This document shows, piece by piece, positions 1 through 6,506 of a DNA stretch of 8,382 nucleotides. The position numbers were made by a program, and so were the translations under genes. Below the pieces are notes generated by a model. The model did no database searches. It had not been told where the DNA came from and worked only from the letters and a program-made list of their open reading frames with translations. The stretch lies in the NCBI GenBank assembly GCA_020350305.1, contig CP070709.1:563589-571970 (forward strand), read 5' to 3'. The DNA is from Candidatus Bathyarchaeota archaeon. GTDB lineage: Archaea; Thermoproteota; Bathyarchaeia; Bathyarchaeales; Bathyarchaeaceae. How positions within the stretch are numbered: the stretch's first letter is position 1; the number at the start of each line of letters is the position of its first letter.

Positions 1-1
1 A

Positions 2-136
2 ATGGCGGAAAAAGGTATAGCTATATACTTCCCAAAAGTCGCACATCTACTCCCTGATGATCATTCAAACAGAATGAAAAGAGGATTATCTGAGATTGAA
101 TTAATAGATTCGAAGACTCCAGATTACCTAGGGTAA
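2..136 (+). CDS. C-terminal end of an unidentified protein (partial, cut by window edge)
   Basis: An open frame enters from the left edge and stops at TAA 134-136, leaving 44 readable residues. The frame contains an ATG at position 2, but no upstream sequence is available to judge whether that is a start or an internal Met, so I treat it as the tail of a longer gene. The visible part begins with a short hydrophobic strand (GIAIYFPK) followed by a polar, charged tail ending in TPDYLG. A GxxIYFP strand occurs near the end of some clostripain-like (C11) cysteine peptidases, but the rest of this tail does not clearly match them, so the identity stays open. It converges on ileS with a 19-nt gap. 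Confidence 0.4.
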   Translation: MAEKGIAIYFPKVAHLLPDDHSNRMKRGLSEIELIDSKTPDYLG

Positions 137-151
137 ATCAACTGTCAGCCT

Positions 152-167
152 GCCATTACTTAATGGC
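152..167. repeat. Short perfect inverted repeat across the ileS stop codon
   Basis: GCCATTA is followed by CT and then its exact reverse complement TAATGGC. As a hairpin this gives six base pairs with a four-base loop. It covers the ileS stop codon and would form in transcripts from either of the two convergent genes. There is no T-tract on either side, so it is not a textbook terminator. It may weakly mark a 3' end, or be chance. Confidence 0.4.
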
Positions 168-3100
168 AATATACACGGTCTTGGCATCTAACGCACGCTC
201 GTGCCACTTCACTTCCACTTCGGATCGCTTCTTGTGAGCATGAACCTTCCTAGCTCGAACAAGCTCCGCCATCTCTGTCAAGTAGGGTGTCAGTAATTTC
301 ATACTCTTCATATCTAGTTCCGCCACGTAAACATCGTCCAGTATGTCAGTGGGTTTGAAGCCTAACTCCTTTCGAAGAGCCTGAACACGACGAGCCAAAT
401 CACGCATAACCCCCTCACCCAGCAAAGCCTCATCTCGATGCGTGTCGAGCAGAACATGCAGATCGCCTTCAGACGCCAACGCCCATCTTTTCAAGTCAAC
501 CCGCGGAACCGTTTCAAGATACTGGGCTTCCTTTACGTTGACGAGTTCCAGAAATATTTCTTCCAAGGTTCTTAACGCTTTCTGCACCTGTTTCGACGCC
601 ACAACTACGGCTTTTTGCAGAGGCCACCGACGTTTCAGCTTTGCAGACTGCCTAGCAGAATACGCTAGTGGAACGCAGCGTAGCAGGATTTCAAACTCTT
701 GTTCTAAAGAAGTGTTTTGAAGTGTCTTATCAGGCTTGGGCCAGTCTTCAAGGTTAACAGATTCGAGGAGACTGGCGTCTAATTCTTTGAAGACGTTTTG
801 GTACATGAGCTCGCTTAAGAACGGGGTTGCAGGATTAAAGAGAAGAACCAGCGTTTTCAACGTGTTCCAGAGGGTTGCATACACAGCCAATCGACGGTTA
901 AGAGTTTCAGGATCGTCGCTCCACAGTTCTCTGCGAACTATGGGAACATACTGTCGGCTGACAACGTCAACAACAAATTCTTCCAGCTCTGAGAGAGCGA
1001 AGTGGAACTCACATTTTTCAAGTTTCTCAGTAACTTCGCTGACTGTTTGCTGTAGTCTTGATAGCAACCAGCAGTCAGGATTTTTCAGAGCCTCATTTTC
1101 TCTAGCCCATTGAAGAGAGTGCTTTCGCGGGTTGAAGCGGTCATATTCAGCGTTTTGCATAAAGAACCTGTGCAGATGGTAGAGCGTGCCGAGAATTTGG
1201 TAAGCACGTCTATTCAATTCTTTGGTGTCGAAGTCTATAGGATCTACCGGAGAGCATTTCCAGAGCATATAGAACCTGCAAACGTCTGCAGAGTATCTTT
1301 CCAGAACTGAATTGGCGTCCAACACGTTGCCAAGGCTTTTGCTCATTTTTCTACCTTTCGCATCCTGGGCTAACCCTTGGAAGAGAAAGGCCTTGTACGG
1401 AGCCTCTGCTTTACCAGTCAATATGACGTGTTCAAGTAGTAGTGTATTTGCCCATCCTCTGGTTTGATCTATTCCTTCGCTTAGAAAATCGACTGGAACA
1501 AACTTCTTGAACTCCTCATCTGTGAAGCGTGCGTAAGGAGAAGCACCACTATTATGCCAAGCGTCCAGAACGAAAGGCTCTCGCCTCATAGCAGCACCAC
1601 AATTGTCGCATTTCAACACGACCCGATCTACCCACGGCTTGTGCAATTCAAAATCATCGGCTACAGGTTCAATGTTCTTCTCAAGCAGCTCCTTCTTACT
1701 GCCTACACACACTTTATGTCCACATTTTTTGCAAACCCAAACGGGCAGAGGTGCACCCCAGACCCTTTCTCGAGAAACACACCATGGCTTCCCTTCCTTT
1801 AGGAACGAGAGGAACCGGTTTTTTGGGCTTTCATAGAAATATTTCACTTTCTCAGCGGCTTCAACAACTTTGTCGTTCACCTTATTTGTCCATAGAAAGT
1901 ATTCTCTGCGGGCGAGCCATATGAGCTTGTGATGGGAACGCCAGCATGTTGGGTATTCGTGTCGAACAATCTTTGTGGATACCAACAGCCCTTTTTGACG
2001 AAGCATATCAACTACTTTCGAGTCTGCATCTCGAGCGAATATCCCAGCGAATTCACCAGCTTCCTCAGTAAATCTACATTCGTCATCAAAGGGAACGTAC
2101 ACGAGTAATTGACGCTTTTGAGCAGCTTGGAAATCTTCTTCACCGTTTCCCGGCGAAAGATGTACCACACCAGTGGCAGTGCTTACATCTACAAACTCTT
2201 CACATACAACGGTGTGAACTAAGGGTTGTTGGTCTAGTTCCAGTTGACGAGGAACCGTATCCTTAAATGGATACTCATACTTTGTGCCTTTGAGTTCCTT
2301 CGCTGGCACAACGTTGACAATTCGGTAGTCTCTTATGTCAAGTTCTTGCATGACAGATTCAACTCGGTCCTTCGCAAGAATCCACGTTTCTTCGCCGACT
2401 TTCACCTTGGCATATTCAGCCTCTGGATGAACTGCCAGCATCATGTCTGTGACTATTGTGAATGGCATTGTGGTCCAGACAAGGAAATACTCGTTCTCAG
2501 CCTTGCTTACTTTCATCTTGAAGTGAAGAGAAGGATCTTCGACCTCTCCGTAAGCTCCTTCATAACCGACTTCAGCGTTGCTGAGGGATGTTTGACAATG
2601 AGGACAGTAGGCAACTACGTAATGACCCTCACCAAGAAGGTCTTGATCCCAAGCCCGCTTAAGGTACATCCATTCTCTTTCGATATAGCCGTCGAGATAG
2701 GTCCAGTAGGCTTTTTCGTTGCTCATAAAAACTCCAAGTTTCTGATCAGCAGCAACCCATTCTCGATGATATTTCTTCACGGTCTTCTTGCACTCTTCGA
2801 TGAAGCGTTCTTCACCAACTTTTTCCAACAATTCTTTCTTGTTTCTAACACCGAGTGCTCTTTCAACTTCTAACTCAACCGGCAAACCCTGACAATCCCA
2901 ACCCCCCCAGAAAGGGACATAAAATCCCTGCATGGTTTTAAAACGATATCGAAGATCCTTCATCACCCGTCCGCGAGCATGCCCAACATGCGGAAAACCG
3001 TTAAGAGTTGGAGGCCCTTCGACGAAGCCTAAAACACCCTTGTTCTTCTTTTCCTTAAACTGCATGAGCTTTTGAGAAACTCTGTTCTTTTCCCAAAATT

Positions 3101-3182
3101 CACGGAGCTTTTGTTCAAGTTCTAATGGGCGATAGTCCAGTGTAAACCAGCGTCTAGAATCAGCTTTGAATTTGACGGCCAC
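156..3182 (-). CDS. ileS: Isoleucyl-tRNA synthetase
   Basis: This cytoplasmic class I enzyme attaches isoleucine to tRNA-Ile and edits mischarged valine. The 1008 residues are in the usual range for the family. The HIGH-type motif is HVGH (65-68) inside the context PPTLNGFPHVGH, followed by GWDCQGLPVE. The inserted CP1 editing domain runs roughly from 190 to 440, with TTMPFT at 237-242 and GVVHLSPGNGEEDF near 338-351. The block WCVSRERVWGAPLPVW (467-482) is typical of IleRS. Cys pairs C484/C487 and C525/C528 look like a zinc site, followed by LDAWHNSGASPY, and KMSKS lies at 612-616. The remaining roughly 350 residues are the anticodon-binding helices and C-terminal region. The start is GTG, with an in-frame stop two codons upstream. 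The purine-rich GAGAGGTGG overlaps the start itself, so initiation from a short leader is likely. The editing pocket carries two substitutions, described in the findings. Confidence 0.97.
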   Translation of the reverse strand: MAVKFKADSRRWFTLDYRPLELEQKLREFWEKNRVSQKLMQFKEKKNKGVLGFVEGPPTLNGFPHVGHARGRVMKDLRYRFKTMQGFYVPFWGGWDCQGLPVELEVERALGVRNKKELLEKVGEERFIEECKKTVKKYHREWVAADQKLGVFMSNEKAYWTYLDGYIEREWMYLKRAWDQDLLGEGHYVVAYCPHCQTSLSNAEVGYEGAYGEVEDPSLHFKMKVSKAENEYFLVWTTMPFTIVTDMMLAVHPEAEYAKVKVGEETWILAKDRVESVMQELDIRDYRIVNVVPAKELKGTKYEYPFKDTVPRQLELDQQPLVHTVVCEEFVDVSTATGVVHLSPGNGEEDFQAAQKRQLLVYVPFDDECRFTEEAGEFAGIFARDADSKVVDMLRQKGLLVSTKIVRHEYPTCWRSHHKLIWLARREYFLWTNKVNDKVVEAAEKVKYFYESPKNRFLSFLKEGKPWCVSRERVWGAPLPVWVCKKCGHKVCVGSKKELLEKNIEPVADDFELHKPWVDRVVLKCDNCGAAMRREPFVLDAWHNSGASPYARFTDEEFKKFVPVDFLSEGIDQTRGWANTLLLEHVILTGKAEAPYKAFLFQGLAQDAKGRKMSKSLGNVLDANSVLERYSADVCRFYMLWKCSPVDPIDFDTKELNRRAYQILGTLYHLHRFFMQNAEYDRFNPRKHSLQWARENEALKNPDCWLLSRLQQTVSEVTEKLEKCEFHFALSELEEFVVDVVSRQYVPIVRRELWSDDPETLNRRLAVYATLWNTLKTLVLLFNPATPFLSELMYQNVFKELDASLLESVNLEDWPKPDKTLQNTSLEQEFEILLRCVPLAYSARQSAKLKRRWPLQKAVVVASKQVQKALRTLEEIFLELVNVKEAQYLETVPRVDLKRWALASEGDLHVLLDTHRDEALLGEGVMRDLARRVQALRKELGFKPTDILDDVYVAELDMKSMKLLTPYLTEMAELVRARKVHAHKKRSEVEVKWHERALDAKTVYIAIK

Positions 3183-3225
3183 CTCTCATCTTCACAGCAC
3201 CGCCTAAAGTGGAATGTTATCAGAC

Positions 3226-3233
3226 AAATATAA
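3226..3233 (-). promoter_or_regulatory. Likely TATA box of ileS
   Basis: The minus strand reads CTTATATTTG here, a good archaeal TATA-like element. Transcription beginning about 25 nt downstream (near 3203) would give a leader of about 20 nt before the GTG at 3182. No other candidate in the region is as well placed. This is positional inference; no start site has been mapped. Confidence 0.5.
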
Positions 3234-3302
3234 GAGTTACTAGTAGAGTTTACAGCCAGCTTGTTAGGATGTGTTACGAGAGGTTAAGAAACGAGCAATG
3301 CC

Positions 3303-3365
3303 GAGTGCCTCAGTGAGGCGCATGTTCATCAAGTTTCAGAAATATGCCGGGCATCATAGGCACTC
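3303..3365 (-). ncRNA. Archaeal C/D box 2'-O-methylation guide sRNA (sR type)
   Basis: Read on the minus strand, this 63-nt segment has every part of a dual-guide C/D sRNA in order. The 5' stem is GAGTGCC (3365-3359). Box C is ATGATGC (3357-3351; consensus RUGAUGA with the last base changed), followed by an 11-nt guide (3350-3340). Box D' is CTGA (3339-3336), then a 4-nt AACT spacer, then box C' TGATGA (3331-3326). A 12-nt guide ACATGCGCCTCA (3325-3314), box D CTGA (3313-3310) and the 3' stem GGCACTC (3309-3303) complete it. The stem is seven perfect base pairs. Between stem and boxes the fold gives a canonical kink-turn: a UAU bulge, tandem G-A/A-G pairs, a U-U pair and a G-C pair, which is the L7Ae binding site. 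The missing last A of box C is not part of the G-A pairs. It lies between pyrK and ileS, near nop5-flpA, whose products would use it. Confidence 0.88.
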
Positions 3366-3384
3366 TATAGTCAATTTTCGCCTT

Positions 3385-3400
3385 GTATCTTTAATATCTT
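3385..3400 (-). promoter_or_regulatory. Likely promoter of the C/D sRNA
   Basis: The minus strand reads AAGATATTAAAGATAC. The core GATATTAAA (3398-3390) is centred about 29 nt upstream of the predicted 5' end of the guide RNA at 3365, close to normal archaeal TATA spacing. This supports independent transcription rather than processing from the pyrDK transcript. The stretch from 3401 to 3479, up to the pyrK stop, shows nothing else I can name and no clear T-tract terminator. Confidence 0.45.
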
Positions 3401-3479
3401 CGCTTTATCGAGAAAATCGCTTTCGGAAATAGCTGCAACAAGATTCAGATGCATAATTTGCACATAAAGACATAGTGGA

Positions 3480-4307
3480 TTATATGCTGACTTTTTTCCC
3501 TGTACGTCCTCTCCTGAAACATCCAAACTCGTCTTTGACTTCCCTCAACTGCTCGTCGGAGAAGACAGGTCCATCCTTGCAAACCATGAATTTTCCTAGC
3601 ACACAGCTTCCGCACAGCCCGATAGCACATCTCATCAATCTTTCTAAACTCGCTTGAAGAGGCGTACGGCATCGTTCTGCCAGCATCAACATTTTATACA
3701 TCATCTGCTCTGGACCACACGCATAGATCATGCCAAACTTTTCTTTCTCCAAAATTTCCCCAGCTGAATCTGTGGCAACTCCTTTTAACCCATAGCTTCC
3801 ATCCTCGGTTGTAGCAATAACCCTTGCGTCGACTTTTGAGAGAACTGTCTCTATTCTCTGCAGAAACAGAAGCTCATCATGTGTTTTGGCCCCAAGAACA
3901 AAAGAAATTTTTGCAGCAACTCCTGTTAGCTTTTCTGCCAAGGGCATAAGCGAAGCTAATCCAGTTCCTCCACCAACTATCATTACATTACCGTTTGCCA
4001 GCGAGAAACTGTTGCCGTATGGTCCACGAATTCCAAGAATTTCACCTGGCTTTTTTTGATGAAGAGCCTTGGTGGCTTCACCAACCTCAGCTGCAGTTAT
4101 TGAACAGTATCCATCTGAACGCATGGTGGACAAGCTCATGGGAACCTCGTCGACGCCGGGAATCCAAATCATAACGAACTGTCCAGGCTCAGCTTTCGCG
4201 CAGAACTTGTCGTGAAAGGTGAACGTCTTGACGGTGGGGCTCTCCCTTTGGAATTCTAGAATTTTTACGATTCTCAGGCGGTTAATAGCTGTGAGATAGG
4301 CCGACAA
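3480..4307 (-). CDS. pyrK: Dihydroorotate dehydrogenase B, electron-transfer subunit (PyrK)
   Basis: PyrK passes electrons from the PyrD flavin through a [2Fe-2S] cluster and FAD to NAD in UMP synthesis. The 275-residue protein shows the ferredoxin-reductase layout. An N-terminal FAD-binding barrel (about 10-100) contains ESPTVKTF, PGQFVM (41-46) and the flavin motif PMSLS (56-60). A nucleotide-binding domain follows, with VGGGTGLASL (111-120) and YACGPEQMM (195-203). The cluster ligands are C227, C232, C235 and C243 (CX4CX2CX7C), followed by DGPVF. The frame opens with TTG at 4307, which overlaps the end of pyrD by 26 nt and follows AGGAG at 4323-4319. No ATG or GTG in this frame gives a better start, and family similarity begins near residue 10, so the exact start is uncertain. 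The overlap indicates translational coupling with pyrD. Confidence 0.93.
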   Translation of the reverse strand: MSAYLTAINRLRIVKILEFQRESPTVKTFTFHDKFCAKAEPGQFVMIWIPGVDEVPMSLSTMRSDGYCSITAAEVGEATKALHQKKPGEILGIRGPYGNSFSLANGNVMIVGGGTGLASLMPLAEKLTGVAAKISFVLGAKTHDELLFLQRIETVLSKVDARVIATTEDGSYGLKGVATDSAGEILEKEKFGMIYACGPEQMMYKMLMLAERCRTPLQASLERLMRCAIGLCGSCVLGKFMVCKDGPVFSDEQLREVKDEFGCFRRGRTGKKVSI

Positions 4308-5196
4308 TCTCTTTCACACTCCTGAACTCTCTCTTTTTAACGTATGCGTCAACCCCCTTCGTAACAGACTTGAACACATCCAGTCCATTGAATGCGATGG
4401 ATGTTCCCATCTGAACCGCCGAAGCCCCAGCTAACATGAACTCCACAGCGTCTCGCCACGTGCTTATTCCACCGCAACCAATAACCGGAACATCAACCTC
4501 ACGATAAATCTCATACACACACCTAACCGCAATGGGCTTTATCGCGGTTCCAGATAACCCACCGACCTTGCTAGCTAATATTGGTCGAGTCGTTTCAACA
4601 TCAATTATCATAGCCTTAACCGTGTTCATAGCTGTTATCGCATCTACTCCAGCTTCAGTTGCCGCTTTGGCCACTTCAACTATGTCATCAACGCTAGGAG
4701 TTAACTTGACAAAAACAGGCTTATCCACCCTGCTTTTCACTTTTTTTACCACTTCGGCTACCAATTGTGGAGATTGTCCGATTTCTGCCCCTGTCTTTTC
4801 AACGTGTGGACACGAGACGTTCAGTTCTATCGCATCTGCTCCAGCTTCAACAGCAACCCTCGCCGCCTCAGCAAACTCCTCAGATGAAAAGCCGTAGACA
4901 CTTACTATTATTGGAACGCCTAGCTCTTTCGCTTCACGTATCTCCTCGCTAAAAGAATGAATCCCTGGGTTAGGAAGCCCCACAGCGTTGAGCAATCCAC
5001 ATTCAGTTTGAACCACGGTTGGGTTGGGATAGCCTTCTCGCGGTTCTAATCCCACAGACTTTGTAACCACCGCGCCGGCTCCCGCATCAACAACCCTCTT
5101 TAACGTCAATCCAGACAACCCGAGAATCCCTGAGGCCAGCATCGTAGGATTAGCAAGCTTCAACCCTGCGATTTCTATGACAAGTCGACTCGACAT
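4282..5196 (-). CDS. pyrD: Dihydroorotate dehydrogenase, class 1B catalytic subunit (PyrD)
   Basis: This FMN enzyme oxidises dihydroorotate to orotate, the fourth step of UMP synthesis, in the cytoplasm together with PyrK. The 304 residues match the usual class 1 length and TIM-barrel fold. The FMN/substrate lysine is in TKSVGLEPREGYPNP (K46). NAVGLPNPG lies at 70-78. The active-site loop LNVSCPH carries the catalytic base C129. VKLTP has K164, MNT has N191, and the FMN phosphate loops are KVGGLSG (210-216) and GCGGIS (240-245). A cysteine base plus a linked pyrK place it in class 1B (NAD-linked). I chose ATG at 5196: GGAGAG lies six bases upstream and the family homology begins just after it. 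The frame extends upstream to a TTG at 5229, which lacks such support. Confidence 0.95.
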   Translation of the reverse strand: MSSRLVIEIAGLKLANPTMLASGILGLSGLTLKRVVDAGAGAVVTKSVGLEPREGYPNPTVVQTECGLLNAVGLPNPGIHSFSEEIREAKELGVPIIVSVYGFSSEEFAEAARVAVEAGADAIELNVSCPHVEKTGAEIGQSPQLVAEVVKKVKSRVDKPVFVKLTPSVDDIVEVAKAATEAGVDAITAMNTVKAMIIDVETTRPILASKVGGLSGTAIKPIAVRCVYEIYREVDVPVIGCGGISTWRDAVEFMLAGASAVQMGTSIAFNGLDVFKSVTKGVDAYVKKREFRSVKEIVGLSHSY

Positions 5197-5202
5197 AGAG
5201 CA

Positions 5203-5208
5203 CTCTCC
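5203..5208 (-). promoter_or_regulatory. Shine-Dalgarno site fixing the pyrD start
   Basis: GGAGAG on the minus strand lies six bases before ATG 5196-5194. This supports that ATG over the in-frame TTG eleven codons upstream. Confidence 0.7.
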
Positions 5209-5279
5209 AGTTGCAGTAAGGTTATTCAATAAGCAAGATAAAGGTTAGGAATAAAGTGCTGAAACAATTGTATGGTAAT

Positions 5280-5285
5280 GGAGAG
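5280..5285 (+). promoter_or_regulatory. Shine-Dalgarno site fixing the nop5 start
   Basis: GGAGAG lies six bases before ATG 5292. Family members begin with an MKAxVIE-like strand, which agrees with this ATG rather than the in-frame GTG at 5256. Confidence 0.7.
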
Positions 5286-5291
5286 AAAAAC

Positions 5292-6506
5292 ATGAAGGCA
5301 ACGGTCATAGAGTGCGTGATGGGCGTTTTCGGATTCGGAGAAGCCAACAAACTCATTGACAAAGTCTTCTTCCCAAAAGATCCCAAGGAAACGGCAAAAA
5401 AGCTTGCAAAAATTGAAACCGGAAAGATAGTTGATGAAATAGCCACGTTGGTTGAAAAATTGCAAGAAAGGGACTACACAATCTTTGTGTTTGAAAGTTC
5501 AGAGGTCGCTCGAAACGCTCGCGAAAGGTTGAACATCGAGGCGGATGAGGCGAAACCCTCAGAGGCAGGAGAACTGCTTCGTAGAACCCTTGACAAACTC
5601 GCGGTGAAAGTAGGGTTTGTGAAACACGCCTCGGAGCTTCGCAACTGGACTCACAAAGTCTCTATGGAGCTGACCAAAATGAGAGTGAAGGGAGCAATCG
5701 AAAAACGAGACCTAGCAGTGGTGCAAGCCATCCAAACCATCGGCGACTTGGACACAACGCTCAATCTCTTTATGGGGAGAACACGCGAGTGGTATGGCCT
5801 TCACTTTCCAGAGCTAGATCGGCTGGTGGAGAAGCATGAAACATATGCTCGGCTTGTTACCAACTTAGGAGGAAGAGAGAACTTTACCGCAGAAAATCTA
5901 GAGAAAGAGGGGTTGCCGAGAGCTAGAGCTGAATGGATAGCTATGGCGGCACAAGCGTCAATGGGCGCCTCGCTTAGTGATGAAGACGCAGACCAGATAC
6001 AAGCCATGTGCAAAACCGTGCTAGCGCTTTATAACCTGAGACAGTCGATGGAGAGTTACATGGATTCAACTATGGAAGAAGTTGCGCCCAACATCCACGC
6101 ACTAGCTGGTCCGCTAGTAGGGGCACGACTCATAGCGCTTGCCGGTGGGTTAAACAACATGGCTAAAATGCCAGCAAGCACAATTCAGGTTCTGGGAGCC
6201 GAAAAAGCCCTTTTCAGATCGCTTAGAACCGGAACCCGCCCCCCAAAACACGGAGTAATCTTCCAGCACAACTTCATTCAGGGGGCAAAGCATTGGCAGA
6301 GAGGAAAAGTAGCGCGAGCACTAGCTGGAAATCTAGCCATAGCCGCACGAGCCGACGCCTTCAGCAGCAAGTATATTGGTGATAGGTTGAAAGCTGGAGT
6401 TGAGAGAAGGGTCCAGGAGATTCAGGAAAAATACAAGCAACCCTCGCTCAAGAAACCTTCCATGAGAAAGCCGTTTAGGAGAAAAAAACGTGGCCGTAGA
6501 CGTTAA
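5292..6506 (+). CDS. nop5: Nop5 (Nop56/58-type) core protein of the box C/D sRNP
   Basis: Nop5 is the scaffold of the RNA-guided 2'-O-methyltransferase. It binds fibrillarin through its N-terminal domain, dimerises through a coiled coil, and grips the L7Ae-kink-turn RNA with its Nop domain. The 404 residues show these in order: an N-terminal fibrillarin-binding domain (about 1-115, starting MKATVIECVMGVFGF), a helical coiled-coil segment (about 120-255) containing LFMGRTREWYGLHFPEL (159-175), and the Nop domain with APNIHALAGPLVGARLI (265-281), MPASTIQVLGAEKALF (293-308) and PPKHGVIFQH (317-326). The last 20 or so residues are a very basic tail rich in Lys and Arg. The start is ATG 5292 (see the ribosome site). 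The tail codons overlap the flpA start by 17 nt and contain its ribosome site, so the two proteins are translationally coupled. Confidence 0.96.
   Translation: MKATVIECVMGVFGFGEANKLIDKVFFPKDPKETAKKLAKIETGKIVDEIATLVEKLQERDYTIFVFESSEVARNARERLNIEADEAKPSEAGELLRRTLDKLAVKVGFVKHASELRNWTHKVSMELTKMRVKGAIEKRDLAVVQAIQTIGDLDTTLNLFMGRTREWYGLHFPELDRLVEKHETYARLVTNLGGRENFTAENLEKEGLPRARAEWIAMAAQASMGASLSDEDADQIQAMCKTVLALYNLRQSMESYMDSTMEEVAPNIHALAGPLVGARLIALAGGLNNMAKMPASTIQVLGAEKALFRSLRTGTRPPKHGVIFQHNFIQGAKHWQRGKVARALAGNLAIAARADAFSSKYIGDRLKAGVERRVQEIQEKYKQPSLKKPSMRKPFRRKKRGRRR
6477..6481 (+). promoter_or_regulatory. Shine-Dalgarno site of flpA inside the nop5 tail
   Basis: AGGAG lies eight bases before GTG 6490, within the last codons of nop5. 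It supports the GTG start and the 17-nt gene overlap. Confidence 0.65.

Larger units (their letters stand above)
5197..5291. promoter_or_regulatory. Divergent promoter region between pyrDK and nop5-flpA
   Basis: Only 95 bp separate the two start codons, so both operons must be driven from here. On the minus strand, CCTTTATCTTG (around 5235-5245) is a TATA-like element that would start pyrD with a leader of about 17 nt. On the plus strand, GATAAAGG (5237-5244) in the same place could serve nop5, so the two core promoters may physically overlap. The inverted repeat TTATT-C-AATAA (5222-5232) sits beside them. The assignment is by position and composition only. Confidence 0.4.

Noticed and set aside
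2244..2873. A 209-codon open frame on the plus strand, antisense to ileS
   Set aside because: It lies wholly inside the well-supported ileS gene, shows no recognisable domain and has a composition expected of the complementary strand.
3183..3302. A second C/D sRNA or a tRNA in the ileS upstream region
   Set aside because: CTGA-like words occur, but no paired C box with correct spacing and stem, and no tRNA cloverleaf or TTCRANYC box was found.
3445..3672. A 75-codon minus-strand frame overlapping the end of pyrK
   Set aside because: It is a shifted reading of the pyrK cluster region plus AT-rich spacer, with no ribosome site and no independent support.
5197..5229. TTG at 5229 as the start of pyrD, adding 11 residues
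   Set aside because: ATG 5196 has a well-spaced GGAGAG, and class 1 DHODH homology begins right after it.
5256..5291. GTG at 5256 as the start of nop5, adding 12 residues
   Set aside because: It has an AGGA five bases upstream, so it is not impossible, but the extra residues do not look like the Nop5 N-terminus and ATG 5292 has a better GGAGAG site and matches the family start.
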